From assembly GCF_000283155.1 (NCBI RefSeq), contig NW_004454179.1:6818585-6882584 (forward strand): 64,000 nt of DNA. The letters run 5' to 3'. This DNA comes from Ceratotherium simum simum. Lineage: Eukaryota; Chordata; Mammalia; Perissodactyla; Rhinocerotidae. The position numbers and the translations under genes were made by a program. The notes beneath the pieces were generated by a model that worked only from the letters and a program-made list of their open reading frames with translations, did no database searches and was not told the DNA's origin. Below are positions 38,625-50,426 of the stretch, piece by piece (the first letter of the stretch is position 1; each line of letters starts with the position of its first letter).

Positions 38625-39069
38625 TTTGTTACTTTTCTCTGGGTGTTTTAGTAGTAGTTCTCTGTTTCTTTCTTCTTCTCTTGCTCTCTTCCCTTGTGGT
38701 TTGATGGCTTTCTTTAGTATTATGTTTGGGTTCCTTCCTCTTAATTTTTTATGTATTTATTTTACATATCTGGTTTGTGATTACCATGAGGTTCGTATAT
38801 AATAATCTAAGTATATAGCAATCTATATTAAGTTGATGGTCTCTTTAGTTTGACCTCTTGCTAAAAGCTCTATTCTTTTACTCCCTTCTTCCCATATTGT
38901 ATGTTTTTGATATCGTAGCTTACCTCTTTTTTTGTGCATGTGTATCCACTATGCTGTTATCATGGAAATAGATAATTTTAGTACTTTTGTTTTTTAACCT
39001 TCATATTAGCTTCATAGGTGGTTGATCTGCTACCTTTATTGTATATTTGACTTTACCAGTGATTTTATT

Positions 39070-40233
39070 GCTTCTTTTTTTTTGATAATTTTCTTTTTCC
39101 TATTTGTGGTCTTCTCTTTTCTACTTAAATAAGTCCCTTTAGCATTTCTTGTAAAGCTGGTTTCTTGGTGATAAACTCCTTTTTTTTTTAAATTTTATTT
39201 ATTTATTTATTTAGCCCCCCAAAGCCCCAGTAGATAGTTGTATGTCATAGCTGCACATCCTTCTAGTTGCTGTATGTGGGAAGTGGCCTCAGCATGGCCT
39301 GAGAAGCAGTGCGTCAGTGCGTGCCCGGGATCCGAACCCGGGCCGCCAGCAGCGGAGCGCGCACACTTAACCACTAAGCCATGGGGCCGGCCTGATAAAC
39401 TCCTTTAGTCTTTGCTTGTCTGGGAAACTCTTTATCTCTCCTTCCATTCTGAATGATAACCTTGCTGGGTCAAGTATTCTTGGCTGTAGGTTTTTTCCTT
39501 TCAGCACTTTAAATATATAGTGCCACTCCCTTCTAGCCTGTAAGGTTTCTGCTGAGAAGTCAGCTGATAGCCTTGTGGGGTTTCCTTTGTATGTAACTTG
39601 TTGCCTTGCTCTTGTGGCTTTTAGGATTCTCTCCTTATCCTTAATTCTTGACATTTTAATTATAATGTGTCTTGGTGTGAGCCTCTTCAGGTTTATCTTG
39701 TTTGGTGCTCTCTGTGCTTCCTGTACTTGGATGTCTGTTTCCTTCCTTAGGTTAGGAAAGTTTTCAGCTATTATTTCTTCAAATAGATTATCTGCCTCTT
39801 TGTCTCTCTCTTCTCCTTATAAGACACCTATAACATGGATGTTAGTGTGCTTGATGTTGTCTCAGAGGTCCCTTAGATTGTCCTCATTCTTTTTAATTCT
39901 TTCTTATCTGTTCAGCTTGGGTGATTTCCTCTAGTCTTTTGTCCAGCTCGCTGATCCATTCTTCTGTATCATCTACTCTGCTATTGAGTCCCTCTAGTCA
40001 ATTTTTCACTTCCAGTATTGTATTCTTAATTTCTGATTGGTTCTCTTTTATATTTTCCAATTCTTTGTTGAATTTCTCACTGAGTTCATCCATTCTTCTC
40101 ACAAGATCAGTGAGCATCCTTATGACACTTTGAACTCTTTTTCAGGAAGATTGTTTATTTCTGTTTCATTTCGTTCTTTTTCTGGGGTTTTGTCTTGTTC
40201 CCTTACTTGGAACATATTCCTTTGACCCTTCAT
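39070..40233 (-). pseudogene. L1 ORF1 (RNA-binding protein), broken
   Basis: It encoded the L1 RNA chaperone. It opens with MKGQRNMFQVREQDKTPEKE at 40233 and keeps the typical C-terminal text RLSADFSAETLQARREW and GKNLQPRILDPARLSFRMEG at 39400-39640. An ERE splits the last few dozen codons; after it the frame resumes with KPALQEMLKG. Stops occur in the middle part. Confidence 0.88.
39183..39392 (-). repeat. ERE SINE inside L1 ORF1
   Basis: Reversed ERE of the type with AAAGCCCCAGTAGATAGTTG near its tail and CATGGGGCCGGCC at its head. Target-site duplication TGATAAACTCCTTT at 39169-39182 and 39393-39406. Confidence 0.95.
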
Positions 40234-41396
40234 TTTGCCTCTTTCCCTGAGCTTATATCTACGTATTAGGTAGGTCAGCTACATCTCCCAATCTTGGAGA
40301 GGTGGCCTTATGTAAGAGATGCCTTCAAAGCCCAGCAGTGTGCTTCCCTCTTGTCACCAGTTCCAAATGTTCCAGGAGTGTCCCCTGTGTGGGCTATGTG
40401 TGTCCTTCTGTTATGGCGGGGTTGCTCTTATTGCAGGTGCCTGGAGAGGGTAGGCTGTCCCCCTGGCCAGCTGGCTGTAATGCTCAGCTGCATGTGGCTG
40501 CTATGGACTCTTCAGTCACTTTGTCAGGCATAGAGAGACCCAGCACAGTTGGCTGCAAGGTCTAATAGCACATTCCTGTTGAAGTTTTTCTGTTAAGTGA
40601 GTAGGCCCCCAGCATGGCTGGTTGCTAGGCTCAGGGGCTTACAATTGCTGCAGCTCTGGCCTGCAAGGCTGCTGTCAGCTCTCTCAGGGTTGCAGCTGAG
40701 TAGGGCCGGCCCCAGGCATGAGAATACCCAGTTGTTTCAAGCTTTGCAAGGTGGGGCCAACCCTCTTCGTGGCTACGTGAGAAGCACAAGTCTGCTGCTA
40801 CTACAGGCCCCACTGCCCACAGGGCCACAACCTCATCAACACGGTCCTGCTCCATGTGCACACCCCAATTCATTGAAGTTGACTGTCGCCCCACTGCAGA
40901 GGCCCCACACACTCCACCAATGCAGGCCCACCATTGTTTTGTTTTTAAAGTGAGGCTGTTAAATTAACCAAAAAGCAAAAATAATTTAATTATAATTTTT
41001 GATGCTAGTGCACTGGTACAATCTCATGCCACTAATACAAGTAGAAAATGATACATACAGAAAATGGCCATAAAATTGTGCATTCTTTTTGATTCTGTGA
41101 ACCTGTGTGTGTGTGAAGATATTCATTACAGTAAAATTTATAATGGCAAAAAAAAAATATGGTGCTTTCTAAATGTACAGAAACAGGGAAAGAGTTAAAT
41201 TGTGAGGCTGCCCCTTTGCAAAGCCTGATTGGAATAAGGATGTATACTTGACCAATCCATTAGATGGCCAGTGACCTATCATGTGTGACCTGGCAAAAAA
41301 AAGACAAACTGAACCTATTAAAGTCTTTCTTTCTTAAATTAAGCAATACCTATTGCAAATTGAGTGTAGGTATTAGAGCTGGAATATCATCCAGGT

Positions 41397-41582
41397 CAGT
41401 GATTCCTTAACTTGAATGTGCATGAGAATCACCTAAAGACCTTGTTAACTACATATTGCTGGGCCCCACCAGAGTTTCTGATTCAGGAGGTCTGGGATGG
41501 GCCCCAAGAATTTGCATTCAACAAACTCCCCGGTGATTCTGTTGCTGCTGGCCTAGGGACCACACTCTGAAAACCACTGATT
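41397..41582 (+). repeat. MER5-type DNA transposon (hAT-Charlie)
   Basis: CAGTGATTCCTTAACTTGAA at one end and CACACTCTGAAAACCACTGA at the other are inverted hAT-type ends. Between them lie ATGAGAATCACCTAAAGACC and GGGCCCCACCAGAGTTTCTG, as in MER5. Confidence 0.85.
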
Positions 41583-42444
41583 AAGACATTGCCAAGGTGC
41601 AACTATTTCTAGACCATGGGAATACAGCAGATGTGCAGAAGGGAGAAGGATAGAGAGGACCACAGAGGGAAGCAGAGAACAGCCATGGTTCCTGGCTACT
41701 TTCCAGTTCCCACGAGCCCATCTGTACTTGGGTTCCTAATTGTAGATTCTATGTGACCTCTCTGCATCCTGATACTAAACTTCCCTCTATTTGACTTAAC
41801 TTGAGTGAGTCTCCTTGCAACGTGAAAAGCCTGCCTATAACACAGTTGAAAGAATATTACGTCCTCCAGTGGACACAAAGTGCATTATCCCCAACTCCAT
41901 TCCAACTCATCCCCTGGGTAGCCAAGGTAACAAGTTGGTATGTGTATTTCCACATCTTTCTCTAAGCTCCATATACACATATACACAAGGGTTTTACTAT
42001 TTCTTTTACAAAAATTTGATTTTTCTGAGTTTGGATTCAGATTCTACTCTTGTAATAGGCCAAGATATCTGTGGGTTAAACAAGATGAAAGTTTACTTCT
42101 CTCTCAAATAACAGTCCCAAGGTGGGTGGTCCAAAACTGGCAAGGTGGTTCTATTCTCGTGGTCATCTTGGAATCTAACCTTCCATCTTGCAGCTCCACC
42201 ATCCTTGATGGTTGCTTCAACCACATTTTTCAGAGTGGCTCACACCATGTCTATATTCTAGTCAACAGGAGGGAGAAAGGATGGGAGCAGGGAGGGCATT
42301 CCCTTCCTTTAAGAACAGAATCTCAAAGGTGCACAAATCATTTCCAGTCATTTCCCCTTGGCCATAATTTAGAACCATGCACACAACTAACTGCAAAGCA
42401 AGCTTAGAAATAGAGTCATTAGCTGAGTACTCATGTGTCTGGTT
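41583..42444. other. Intergenic, no supported gene
   Basis: Unique-looking sequence. A 155-codon open frame at 41940-42407 has no recognisable domain and no splice support. Confidence 0.5.
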
Positions 42445-42461
42445 AAAATTTGGAGTTTCTT

Positions 42462-42611
42462 CCAACACACGGACAGATAGAACTGTTTGGTGGTTACCAG
42501 GGGCTAGGGGGGTGGGGGGTGGGCATAAGGGGTGGAGGGATGCACTTATATGGTGACTGATAAGCAATAATGTACAACAAAAATTTCACAATAAAAATAA
42601 ATTAATTTAAA
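42462..42611 (+). mobile_element. 5'-truncated L1 (about 150 bp)
   Basis: Only the last part of an L1 is present, ending CAAAAATTTCACAATAAAAA. Target-site duplication AAAATTTGGAGTTTCTT (17 bp) at 42445-42461 and 42612-42628. The same 3' end occurs at 62515-62659. Confidence 0.93.
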
Positions 42612-42779
42612 AAAATTTGGAGTTTCTTGGGGAAAAAAGAAAGGAAAAGGGGTAGAATGGATCTTGGGGGACATTTAGCAATCTCTGCCACACAGACTAT
42701 ACACAATGCTCTGTAATTGCTTATTTTATAATGTCCCTCCAAATCAATAAATATAGAGCAAATTTGCTTTAATAGCTGC

Positions 42780-43245
42780 CAATTTATTATCTCATTGTAT
42801 AGTTATAACGTATTAAACTATTCCTATATTGGTGGAATTTCAGGTTAAGTTCATCTTTTCGCACCCATAAAGTTTCTTCAATAAATATACTTGTTCATAG
42901 ATTTTTGCTTCCAAGAGCTTTTGTTTCTATAGGATGAATTGCCCAAAATGAGTTAAAGGATATGTCCATTTTTTATTTACGTGTGTGTATGTGTGTATTG
43001 CCAAATTACTTTCCCAAATGGCTATAGTAATGTTATACATTCATCAGCAATGGATAAAAGTCCCCATTTCCTCATATTATCATTAATGCTCTTATTTTTG
43101 CCCATGTGAATGGGGTGAGAAATTCTACTCCATTGTTACTTAAATTTGAATTTCTCTGGGTACAAGTGAGGTCTAGGGTATTGTCATATCTTTATTAATT
43201 ATTTGCATTTCCTCTTCTGTATATTGCTGGTTCATATCTGTATCC
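42780..43245 (-). repeat. L1 3' UTR, old
   Basis: AATTACTTTCCCAAATGGCT, CATTCATCAGCAATGGATAAAAG and TATTTGCATTTCCTCTTCTG read as a reversed L1M 3' region. Confidence 0.6.
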
Positions 43246-43720
43246 ATTAGGATCCCAGCAGGAAAAAGAATTTACCCCAGAGCGTTCAAATGCACGGATC
43301 ATAATGAAGCCACTACTTACAGAGCTGGGGGCAGGAATAAAGGAGTAAGTAAAATATGAAAAGCTGATGAGGCACCCAGAGATGAAACAATAGGAAGCTG
43401 TTGCTGCCTCCCAGGGCTGAAGGGACAAAACAGTGTTATCCAGTCAGCCCAGTGAGTACTGAACAATGGAGGAAAAGCTGTCCCATAGGAGCTGCTGAGA
43501 TGGAATCACTTAGCTTCTGTCTGGACTTACCACTAGAGGTGGGAAACATCCCAACTTTTCTCTCCTTCAGCCCTCCAATCTCTGCTGGTAATTCTCGTTG
43601 GCCAAACGTAATGAGCAAATTAGCCAGCAAGGATCCCAGGTGATGCAATCCACAGGGCAACCTCCCAGGGCACAGATGCAGGCAGAGGGCAGAGAATAGA
43701 TGTGGTGAAGAAACAGAAAA
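43240..43720. repeat. Possible old interspersed repeat, unclassified
   Basis: GGATCCCAGCAGGAAAAAG, TTGCTGCCTCCCAGGGCTGA, GCAACCTCCCAGGGCACAGA and GGCAGAGAATAGATGTGG recall a dispersed mammalian repeat whose name I cannot give. Confidence 0.35.
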
Positions 43721-43892
43721 ACCAGCACAGTATCCTTTACCCCTTTTCTATTGGGTGTATGTCTTTTCCCTATCAATTGGTGAGAACTTGTCAAACACTA
43801 GGGACATTAATTTCTAATATGCGTGCAAATGATTCCCCAGTCCATCACTGTCTATTGACTCTTGTCTATGTTACTGCACCAGGTCCATTTTT

Positions 43893-44133
43893 TTGTGTGT
43901 GTGTGAGGAGATCAGCCCTGCGCTAACATCTGCTAATCCTCCTGTTTTTTTTGCTAAGGAAGACTAGCCCTGGGCTAACATCTGTGCCCATCTTCCTCCA
44001 CTTTACATGGGATGCCGCCACAGCATGGCCTGCTGAGCAGTGCGTCGGTGCATGCCCGGGATCCAAACCAGTGAACCCTGGGCAGCCGCAGCGAAGCGCG
44101 CGCACTCAACCACTTGTGCCACCAGGCCAGCAC
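43893..44133 (-). repeat. ERE SINE
   Basis: Reversed ERE, T/TG-rich start to CACCAGGCCAGCAC. Target-site duplication CACCAGGTCCATTTTT (16 bp) at 43877-43892 and 44134-44149; the right copy abuts the LTR that follows. Confidence 0.95.
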
Positions 44134-44148
44134 CACCAGGTCCATTTT

Positions 44149-44968
44149 TGCCCGCCGCCCAGAAAGCCAAACACCGAGACAACGAGATTGCAGCAGAGAG
44201 AGAGTTTATTAATCGCAAGGCAGCCAAGTGAGGAAACGGGAGAATGAATCTCAAATCTGCTTCCTTGAAAATAGGGACTCAGGGATTTTTATGGGGTAGG
44301 GGGCAAGGTGGTCTGAAATGATTGGAGGTGAGGAGAGATGAGGTAATTGATGATCTGTGCAAGTGTAGTCAGGCTTCATGCCTTTTCGTAGGACACATGT
44401 TCACAGAATGGCGGTGATAGTATGCCCTGAGGGTGGAGTTTAAACCTCTTGATGTCAAAAGGTCACGTATCAGACATATGTCTGCGTGGGCCCAGTTGAT
44501 GGGTTGGTGGTCTCAACCAGCCTGAAGTGGACAAGGGGTTCCAATTCCTGAAAAAAATAGCTCAAAGACCCATTACCATGGTGACCCAGGTTCCAGGGAG
44601 ATGTTATCTATAGGAACCTAGTGGGAGTCAGATAGCATATTGCCTAAACAGCACAGTTAACAATGGGTAAGTTTATCATGCAGATTTAAGTCCTCACCTT
44701 CCATTCTGATAAGTTTTTAGGTAAGGCCATCCCCCTCCCCTTCCTCCTGGTACAGGGAAGAAGATACTTTTACAAACGGAGAGTTCATTTACGAATGTAA
44801 ATGTCTCTTACAAAGGGTAACCAGAACTAAGAATGGGCTTAGCCAGGACCCTCCCAGATACCCAGAGATGTCTATGGTGATGGCCTGTTCTGGGGGCAGC
44901 CTCCCATCCCAAACTCTTTGGGTCAAAGTTAGTGGGGTAGGGGTCAAAGTGTCTTTCAGGCAGAGACA
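44149..44968 (-). mobile_element. Solo ERV LTR (about 820 bp)
   Basis: Read on the minus strand it starts TGTCTCTGCCTGAAAG and ends GGCGGGCA, the TG...CA ends of an LTR. A run of CTCTCTCTGCTGCAATCTCG after AATAAACT-like text near 44200 fits the polyadenylation and U5 part. The flanks CATTTT (left) and TATTTT (right) may be a 6-bp target-site duplication with one change. No internal viral genes are next to it. The family is not named. Confidence 0.65.
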
Positions 44969-45314
44969 TATTTTGAGGTGGCCAATTCCAGTCCCCCATA
45001 GTTACTAGCTGCTTAATCATCAATGCCTAACTGTTTGCTGGTTTCATCTATAGTTTATTTTTCCATAAAAACCATTTTTATGATTTAGGATTCTACCTTG
45101 CTTAAGACAATCTCCATCTTTACCTTAAAGGTTTGACAAATAGTCTACATTATCTTCAAAATTTTCTTAACTTTCACATCTTTGTTCCCTTTTTAATTTA
45201 TTTTTGTACAGAGCATAAAGTAGAGAGTCTAGCTTTGTTTTCTTCCAGATGAAGAGCCAATTATGCCAGCCATGTAAATCATACTTTCTCCACTGATATA
45301 AAATAACAGCTTTG

Positions 45315-45657
45315 GGGCCGGCCCCATGGCTTAGCAGTTAAGTGCACGTGCTCCGCTACTGGCGGCCGGGGTTCGGATCCCGGGTGCACACTGATGCACT
45401 GCTTCTCCGGCCATGCTGAGGCCGCGTCCTACATACAGCAACTAGAAGGATGTGCAACTATGACATACAACTATCTACTGGGGCTTTGGGGAAAAAAAGG
45501 AGGAGGATTGGCAATAGATGTTAGCTCAGAGCCTGTCTTCCTCAGCAAAAAGGAGGATTAGCACAGATGTTAGCTCAGGGCTGATCTTCCTCACTAAAAT
45601 AAAATAAAATAAAATAAAATAAAATAAAATAAAATAAAATAAAATAAAATAAAAAAG
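45315..45657 (+). repeat. ERE SINE with an AAAAT tail
   Basis: GGGCCGGCCCCATGGCTTAG, two GATGTTAGCTCAG units, then an (AAAAT)n microsatellite at 45597-45652. Target-site duplication TAACAGCTTTG at 45304-45314 and 45658-45668. Confidence 0.95.
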
Positions 45658-45700
45658 TAACAGCTTTGTCATAAATAGAATATATACTTATATTCATTTC

Positions 45701-45915
45701 TTTTTTTTTTTTATAATTTTTATTTATTTATTTTTTTCCTCCAAAGCCCCAGTAGATAGTTGTATGTCATAGCTGCACATCTTCCTAGTTGCTGTATGTG
45801 GGACACAGCCTCAGCATGGCCGGAGAAGCGGTGCGTCGGTGTGCGCCCGGGATCCGAACCCGGGCTGCCAGCAGCGGAGCGAGCACACTTAACCACTGAG
45901 CCACGGGGCCGGCCC
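45701..45915 (-). repeat. ERE SINE
   Basis: Reversed ERE ending CACGGGGCCGGCCC. Target-site duplication ACTTATATTCATTTC (15 bp) at 45686-45700 and 45916-45930. It lies 43 bp from the preceding forward ERE, forming an inverted SINE pair. Confidence 0.95.
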
Positions 45916-46541
45916 ACTTATATTCATTTCTGAGCTTGCTGTACTACTCCTTCACTGGTTTGGGTGGATGGTGCACTGGGGAGTATGGAATAAAAGCATT
46001 TAGAAACCTGTAAGGAAGAATCAAAGTCTGCGAAGTGAGGGAATAGCTAAGAAATTCATGAAAAAAAATTTTTTGAGTAGAGACATGGCATACTAAATGC
46101 TAAAAATTCTATAAAGCTGTTCTAATCAAAAGAGTACAGTATTGTCCCAGGAACAGGTGAATAAATAGATACAAATTGAACTTCAGAGCTTGCAGTTATA
46201 TTCTACTACTCTGATGTAGTAGCTATTTTTATTTCTTTATCTTATCTTCCACTCTTTATCTGTATAACCCAAAGGTCAGCCTCCTGATTACCCCAAATTC
46301 ATCAGCTTTCCGGGAGCAATTTTATTTTGTTTTGTTTTTTGCCTCTCCCTAGCTCCCTCTTGCACTTCCGCCTCATGGTTGTTCCTGGAACATTTTCATG
46401 GGTCATTTCTTCCCCTGAAGTCTCCAGCTTCCTGTCCTTTTGCCCATCTTTCTTTCTCTGGTCTCACTCTTCATCTCCACCAGCTTCCCATTCCCTCCCC
46501 TCTCCTCCCTTCATTGGCCCCAGAATATTAAAAGTTCATCT

Positions 46542-46760
46542 AGGGCCGGCCCCGTGGCTCAGCGGTTAAGTGCGCGTGCTCCGCTGCTGGCGGCCCGGGT
46601 TCGGATCCCGGGCACACACAGATGCACTGCTTCTCCAGCCATGCTGAGGCCGCGTCCCACATACAGCGACTGGAAGGATGTGCAGCTGTGACATACAACA
46701 ATCTGCTGGGGCTTTGGGGGAAAAAATAAATAAATAAATAAAATCTTTAAAAAAAAAAAA
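46542..46760 (+). repeat. ERE SINE
   Basis: AGGGCCGGCCCCGTGGCTCAG to a TAAATAAATAAA and A tail. Target-site duplication AAAAGTTCATCT at 46530-46541 and 46761-46772. Confidence 0.96.
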
Positions 46761-47365
46761 AAAAGTTCATCTGTCTTTACTTTGAAGAACAATGCTGTAT
46801 TACTTATCTCACTCTACCCCAGGCCAGCCCCAAGCTCTAGATTGCTACAACCATGGGGGTCTATGAAGTGTTTGGCAAAGCAAAGACAGCTCACTTTCTG
46901 AAGATCTCTGCCCCCAGCTTTTTAAAGGAACAACTTTTTCTATGCATAATTCTCACCGAGTTGTAATCTCAGTTTACGTACGTACAAATTTGTGTTCTAC
47001 TTTCGTTTGATGTCATTTCATCAAATGTACATACACATAAAATTATGTTCTACTTTTTCATTTGATGTTGTTTCATAAGTAGTTTTCTCATCACGAGTTG
47101 TTTTCAAAAACTGTATGATTTCATCATGTAGAGATGATGTAACTGACAATCATTTCTCTAGCATTGAACATTTAAGACATTTCCACTGTTTTGCCGGAGA
47201 AAATTTGTTATAAAATATGTTTAAACAATTAAAGCTCTCTTTCTATCAAATTATTTTCTGAAAGTAAACCCCTGGGAATATGCAGAATGGGAAAAGAGGA
47301 GTTTACATTGCTATTACTCTTGACATATATTGTTAAATTTTACACAATACAATTCTACCAATTTA

Positions 47366-47800
47366 CAGTGCCACCAGTAATAAATATTTCTCTATTGCTT
47401 CACTTGTGTTGGATTTTGTGTTTTCAAAAAAGTGCTCCAAAGTTATAGAAATTACAAATTACAAATATATCCATATTACAAATTACAAATATGCAAATTA
47501 CCCTTTGTTATTATTTCCATTTGATTACCAGGATGGTTGAAAAGTTTGCCACCTATTTAAAATTTGTATTTTCTCTTCTGTACATAGTCTGTGTCCTTGT
47601 CTATTTGTAATTAACTTCTTAATGCTCTTATTCACACACTTCACAGACGACAGATGTTAATCCTTTACCATATCTGCTGTAACTATTTCCTCCAATCTAT
47701 TTCCTCCAATCTCTTTTCCTTTTCTATAGATTTTGTATGCAGAGATTCTTAATTTTTACTATGTCCTAGCAGTTCATTTTTTCCTTCTTATTTATTGACT
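47366..47800 (-). repeat. Old L1 3' region
   Basis: TACAGTGCCACCAGTAATAA, TTGTATTTTCTCTTCTGTAC and GATTTTGTATGCAGAGATTC read as reversed L1M/HAL1-like text. Confidence 0.5.
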
Positions 47801-47825
47801 TATGTTATAAACTAGTAGAAGATAG

Positions 47826-48050
47826 GAGTGTATGAATTCAAATTCCACCATTCCTATTCTTGCTCTGCCACTCTGGGTGACTGAGCAGATGACACAGACC
47901 CTTTAAGCCCTCTTCCCATCTGTAAAGGCCTGATATCACTGGCAATGGCACTGAGCTCACAGGGTCTTATGAGGATTAAATGAGATAGTGCATAAACTGA
48001 ACCTGATACGAAGCAATTGATAAAAGTAGTTCATCATTGCTATTATTATC
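47826..48050 (+). repeat. MIR SINE
   Basis: TTGCTCTGCCACTCTGGGTG, AGGATTAAATGAGATAGTGC and a degraded tail fit a forward MIR. Confidence 0.7.
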
Positions 48051-48870
48051 ATTCTTTTATTCTTTCAGTAATTAGAAAAATGATTGTTTTACCATAGCTG
48101 TGACAAATGACTGACCTGTTATTTTTATTAGTAGTTTTATTTTCAATCTCAATAGTCCACATGTAGCATATTTTGATGTATGTATAATGGGTGAGTCTGA
48201 AGCAAGAGAGGGAGATGGAGTTCAAAGACCAGGCCACAGCCATCAGGGATTCTCATAGGGGCAGTCATGAGGGGAATGGGGGCGTTCTTATGGGAGACGA
48301 AGGGCTTATGCATTAAGCTAGAGAGGTTAGTTAACATAGGTTGTCCAAATTAACACCTGCCAATAAACGGGAATCAAAATGGCAGGTAAGGAGCCACAGA
48401 GGGTAATGCATCTGTAAACCTAAGTGGACAACAGCTCAGAGTCCAAGGGACAAAACGAGCAAGTGCAGCATCAACATGCAGCAAGTGGAAACCCACAGGC
48501 ACACTGAAATGGGCCGATATGTAGCCAGTAGGCGCCACAAAGGCCATACAGCAAGACAATGAAACATGTTCATTCTGCTAGAATGTGTATTTCTATAAGG
48601 GAATCAGCTCACTGCAGGAGGAAAATTATAACCATCATCAGGAAATCAAGAAGCCCTCAGTTCAGCTGCTACACTGACTGTATGAGCCCTTTCAGCTATA
48701 TTTTACAAAAATTAAAAATGAGTACTCACACTCAGCACCCTTTTCCCCAGCTCAGGGAATTTTCAAAGCCCAGCTTTGAATCATCTCAGTCACCGAAATT
48801 GGATTAGGGAAATTCAGGATGGTGGTGCCTCTAGCTCTGCCTCTCTGGAGGAAAATAACATCATCTTAAG
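48051..48870. other. Intergenic, no supported gene
   Basis: Unique-looking sequence; nothing assigned. Confidence 0.45.
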
Positions 48871-48874
48871 CCTC

Positions 48875-49140
48875 AAAATATTTCTATATTATTTTAGGTA
48901 CAAGATCAAGTATTTAATAAAAAATAACCAAACACCTGAACTGACAAGACAACATGAACAAAAACCAAAAGAAAAACAGACATAGAAACAGACCCACAGG
49001 GGTTCCAGATAATGGAGTCATCAGATTCAGTTACTTACGAATATGGTTAATATTGCTAAATATGCTTAACATGGTTAATATGCCTAACATGATTGAAGAG
49101 ATAGAAGACAACACTCACAATTTTGGCTTAACACTGTAAA
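48875..49140 (+). repeat. L1 ORF1-region remnant
   Basis: ACAAAAACCAAAAGAAAAAC, GACCCACAGGGGTTCCAGAT and ATAATGGAGTCATCAGATTCA follow an old L1/HAL1 ORF1 region. Confidence 0.6.
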
Positions 49141-49164
49141 CTATAAAGAAAGAACCAACAGAAA

Positions 49165-50380
49165 ATCTATATCACACAAGTATAATAACAACCAAAATGA
49201 GACGCCACTTCACACCCACTAGGATGGCTACGTTTTGAGAGGTTCGGGGGATTTGATTGGAGACATAAAAGGAAATTTCCACTCCAAACAAGTGGACTGA
49301 AGGTATATTTTATTATATAGAGGCGAGTAAAGGCGATAGTCCGCAAACAGATCTGAATAGATCAAATAATAAGAGGGCAAAACACCAACTCGATCGGAAA
49401 GGGAAACACCAGATCGACTGAGATAGCAGCAGATTCGAACAGGTCATGTAATAAGAGGGAAAAACATCAGATCAATTGGAAAGGGAAACACCAAATCGAC
49501 TGAAGGGAAATGACACAAATCAACCAGAAAGAGAAACACCAGGTTGACCGAAAAGAGAACACATCAGACAGGTTACTCACAACATCCACACCCCATTGCC
49601 AGGGAGAGTTCCTTCAATTGACACGGCTGGGCGGGAATCCCATCATCAGAGGTCCTGGGCAGGGCGTCCCCTCCACAGGTGAGACTCTCACCAGGTCTCA
49701 GTTTCCAGCAGTTTATATAGCATCAGTAATTTCCAGAGCAAGCAGTTACAGAGTTTACAGAGCAAGCATTCAGTGTTCCCATGCACAAATAGTTATCAGT
49801 GGCGTACCTGCACTGAGCCTCCTGGCTATCGTCCCAGCCCTGCAGTTGTGTATGTGCATTGTTTTCTCTGTTTATTGTCCCAGCCCTGCACAGATGGCCA
49901 GTCTGCCCCAAGCTACGATGCCCAAAGAACCTTGAAATGCTACAAATTGTAACTATCTCCATGGGAGAAAGGCCAGTTCCCACCACACAGAAAGCAGCTT
50001 TATATTTCTTTGTGTGCTGGTGGCTGTAGGTCAATGGAATGGCCAAACATGGCTGTACCCATGTCAAGACAGGCTATTACCAAAAACACAGAAAATAACA
50101 AGTGTTGATGTGGATGTGGAGAAATTGGAACCCTGTGCATTGCTTGCAGGAATATAAAATGGTGTAGCCACTGTGGAAAACAGTGTGATGATTCCTCAAA
50201 AAATTAAACAGAATTTCCATATAATCCAGCAATTCCACTTGGGTATATACACAAAAGAATTGGAAAGCAGGGATCCAAACAGATACTTGTATACCAGTGT
50301 TCATAGCAGCATTATTCACAATAGGTAAAACGTGGAAACAACCCAAGTGTCTATCGATGGATGAGTAAATAAACAAAATG

Positions 50381-50426
<46 letters not shown>

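Larger units (their letters stand above)
34271..40934 (-). mobile_element. Near full-length L1 retrotransposon
   Basis: It runs backwards: 3' UTR near 34280, ORF2 about 34500-38624, an inter-ORF spacer, ORF1 about 39070-40233, and a 5' UTR of about 0.7 kb to 40934. A 13-bp target-site duplication TGTTTTGTTTTTA lies at 34258-34270 and 40935-40947. Two EREs entered later (36198-36443 and 39183-39392), so the L1 predates them. Without these the element is about 6.2 kb, normal for a full-length L1. Stops and frameshifts in both ORFs make it inactive. Confidence 0.95.
45065..47365 (+). repeat. Left arm of a large inverted duplication
   Basis: Leaving out the EREs, this arm is colinear with the reverse complement of about 60235-62100. 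Matching landmarks include TTGTTTTCTTCCAGATGAAG, TATTGTCCCAGGAACAG, TGTTTGGCAAAGCAAAGA and AAGTAAACCCCTGGGAATAT. The arms contain pieces of L1 in both orientations plus sequence I cannot assign to a repeat. By eye they are roughly 80-85% identical. Confidence 0.85.

Noticed and set aside
45597..45652. Regular AAAAT repeat as a possible functional array
   Set aside because: It is the expanded tail of an ERE SINE.
49510..49935. 141-codon open frame, plus strand
   Set aside because: It lies wholly inside the LTR at 49231-50071, antisense to it.
50383..50424. CA repeat as a special structure
   Set aside because: An ordinary dinucleotide microsatellite inside an L1 3' end.
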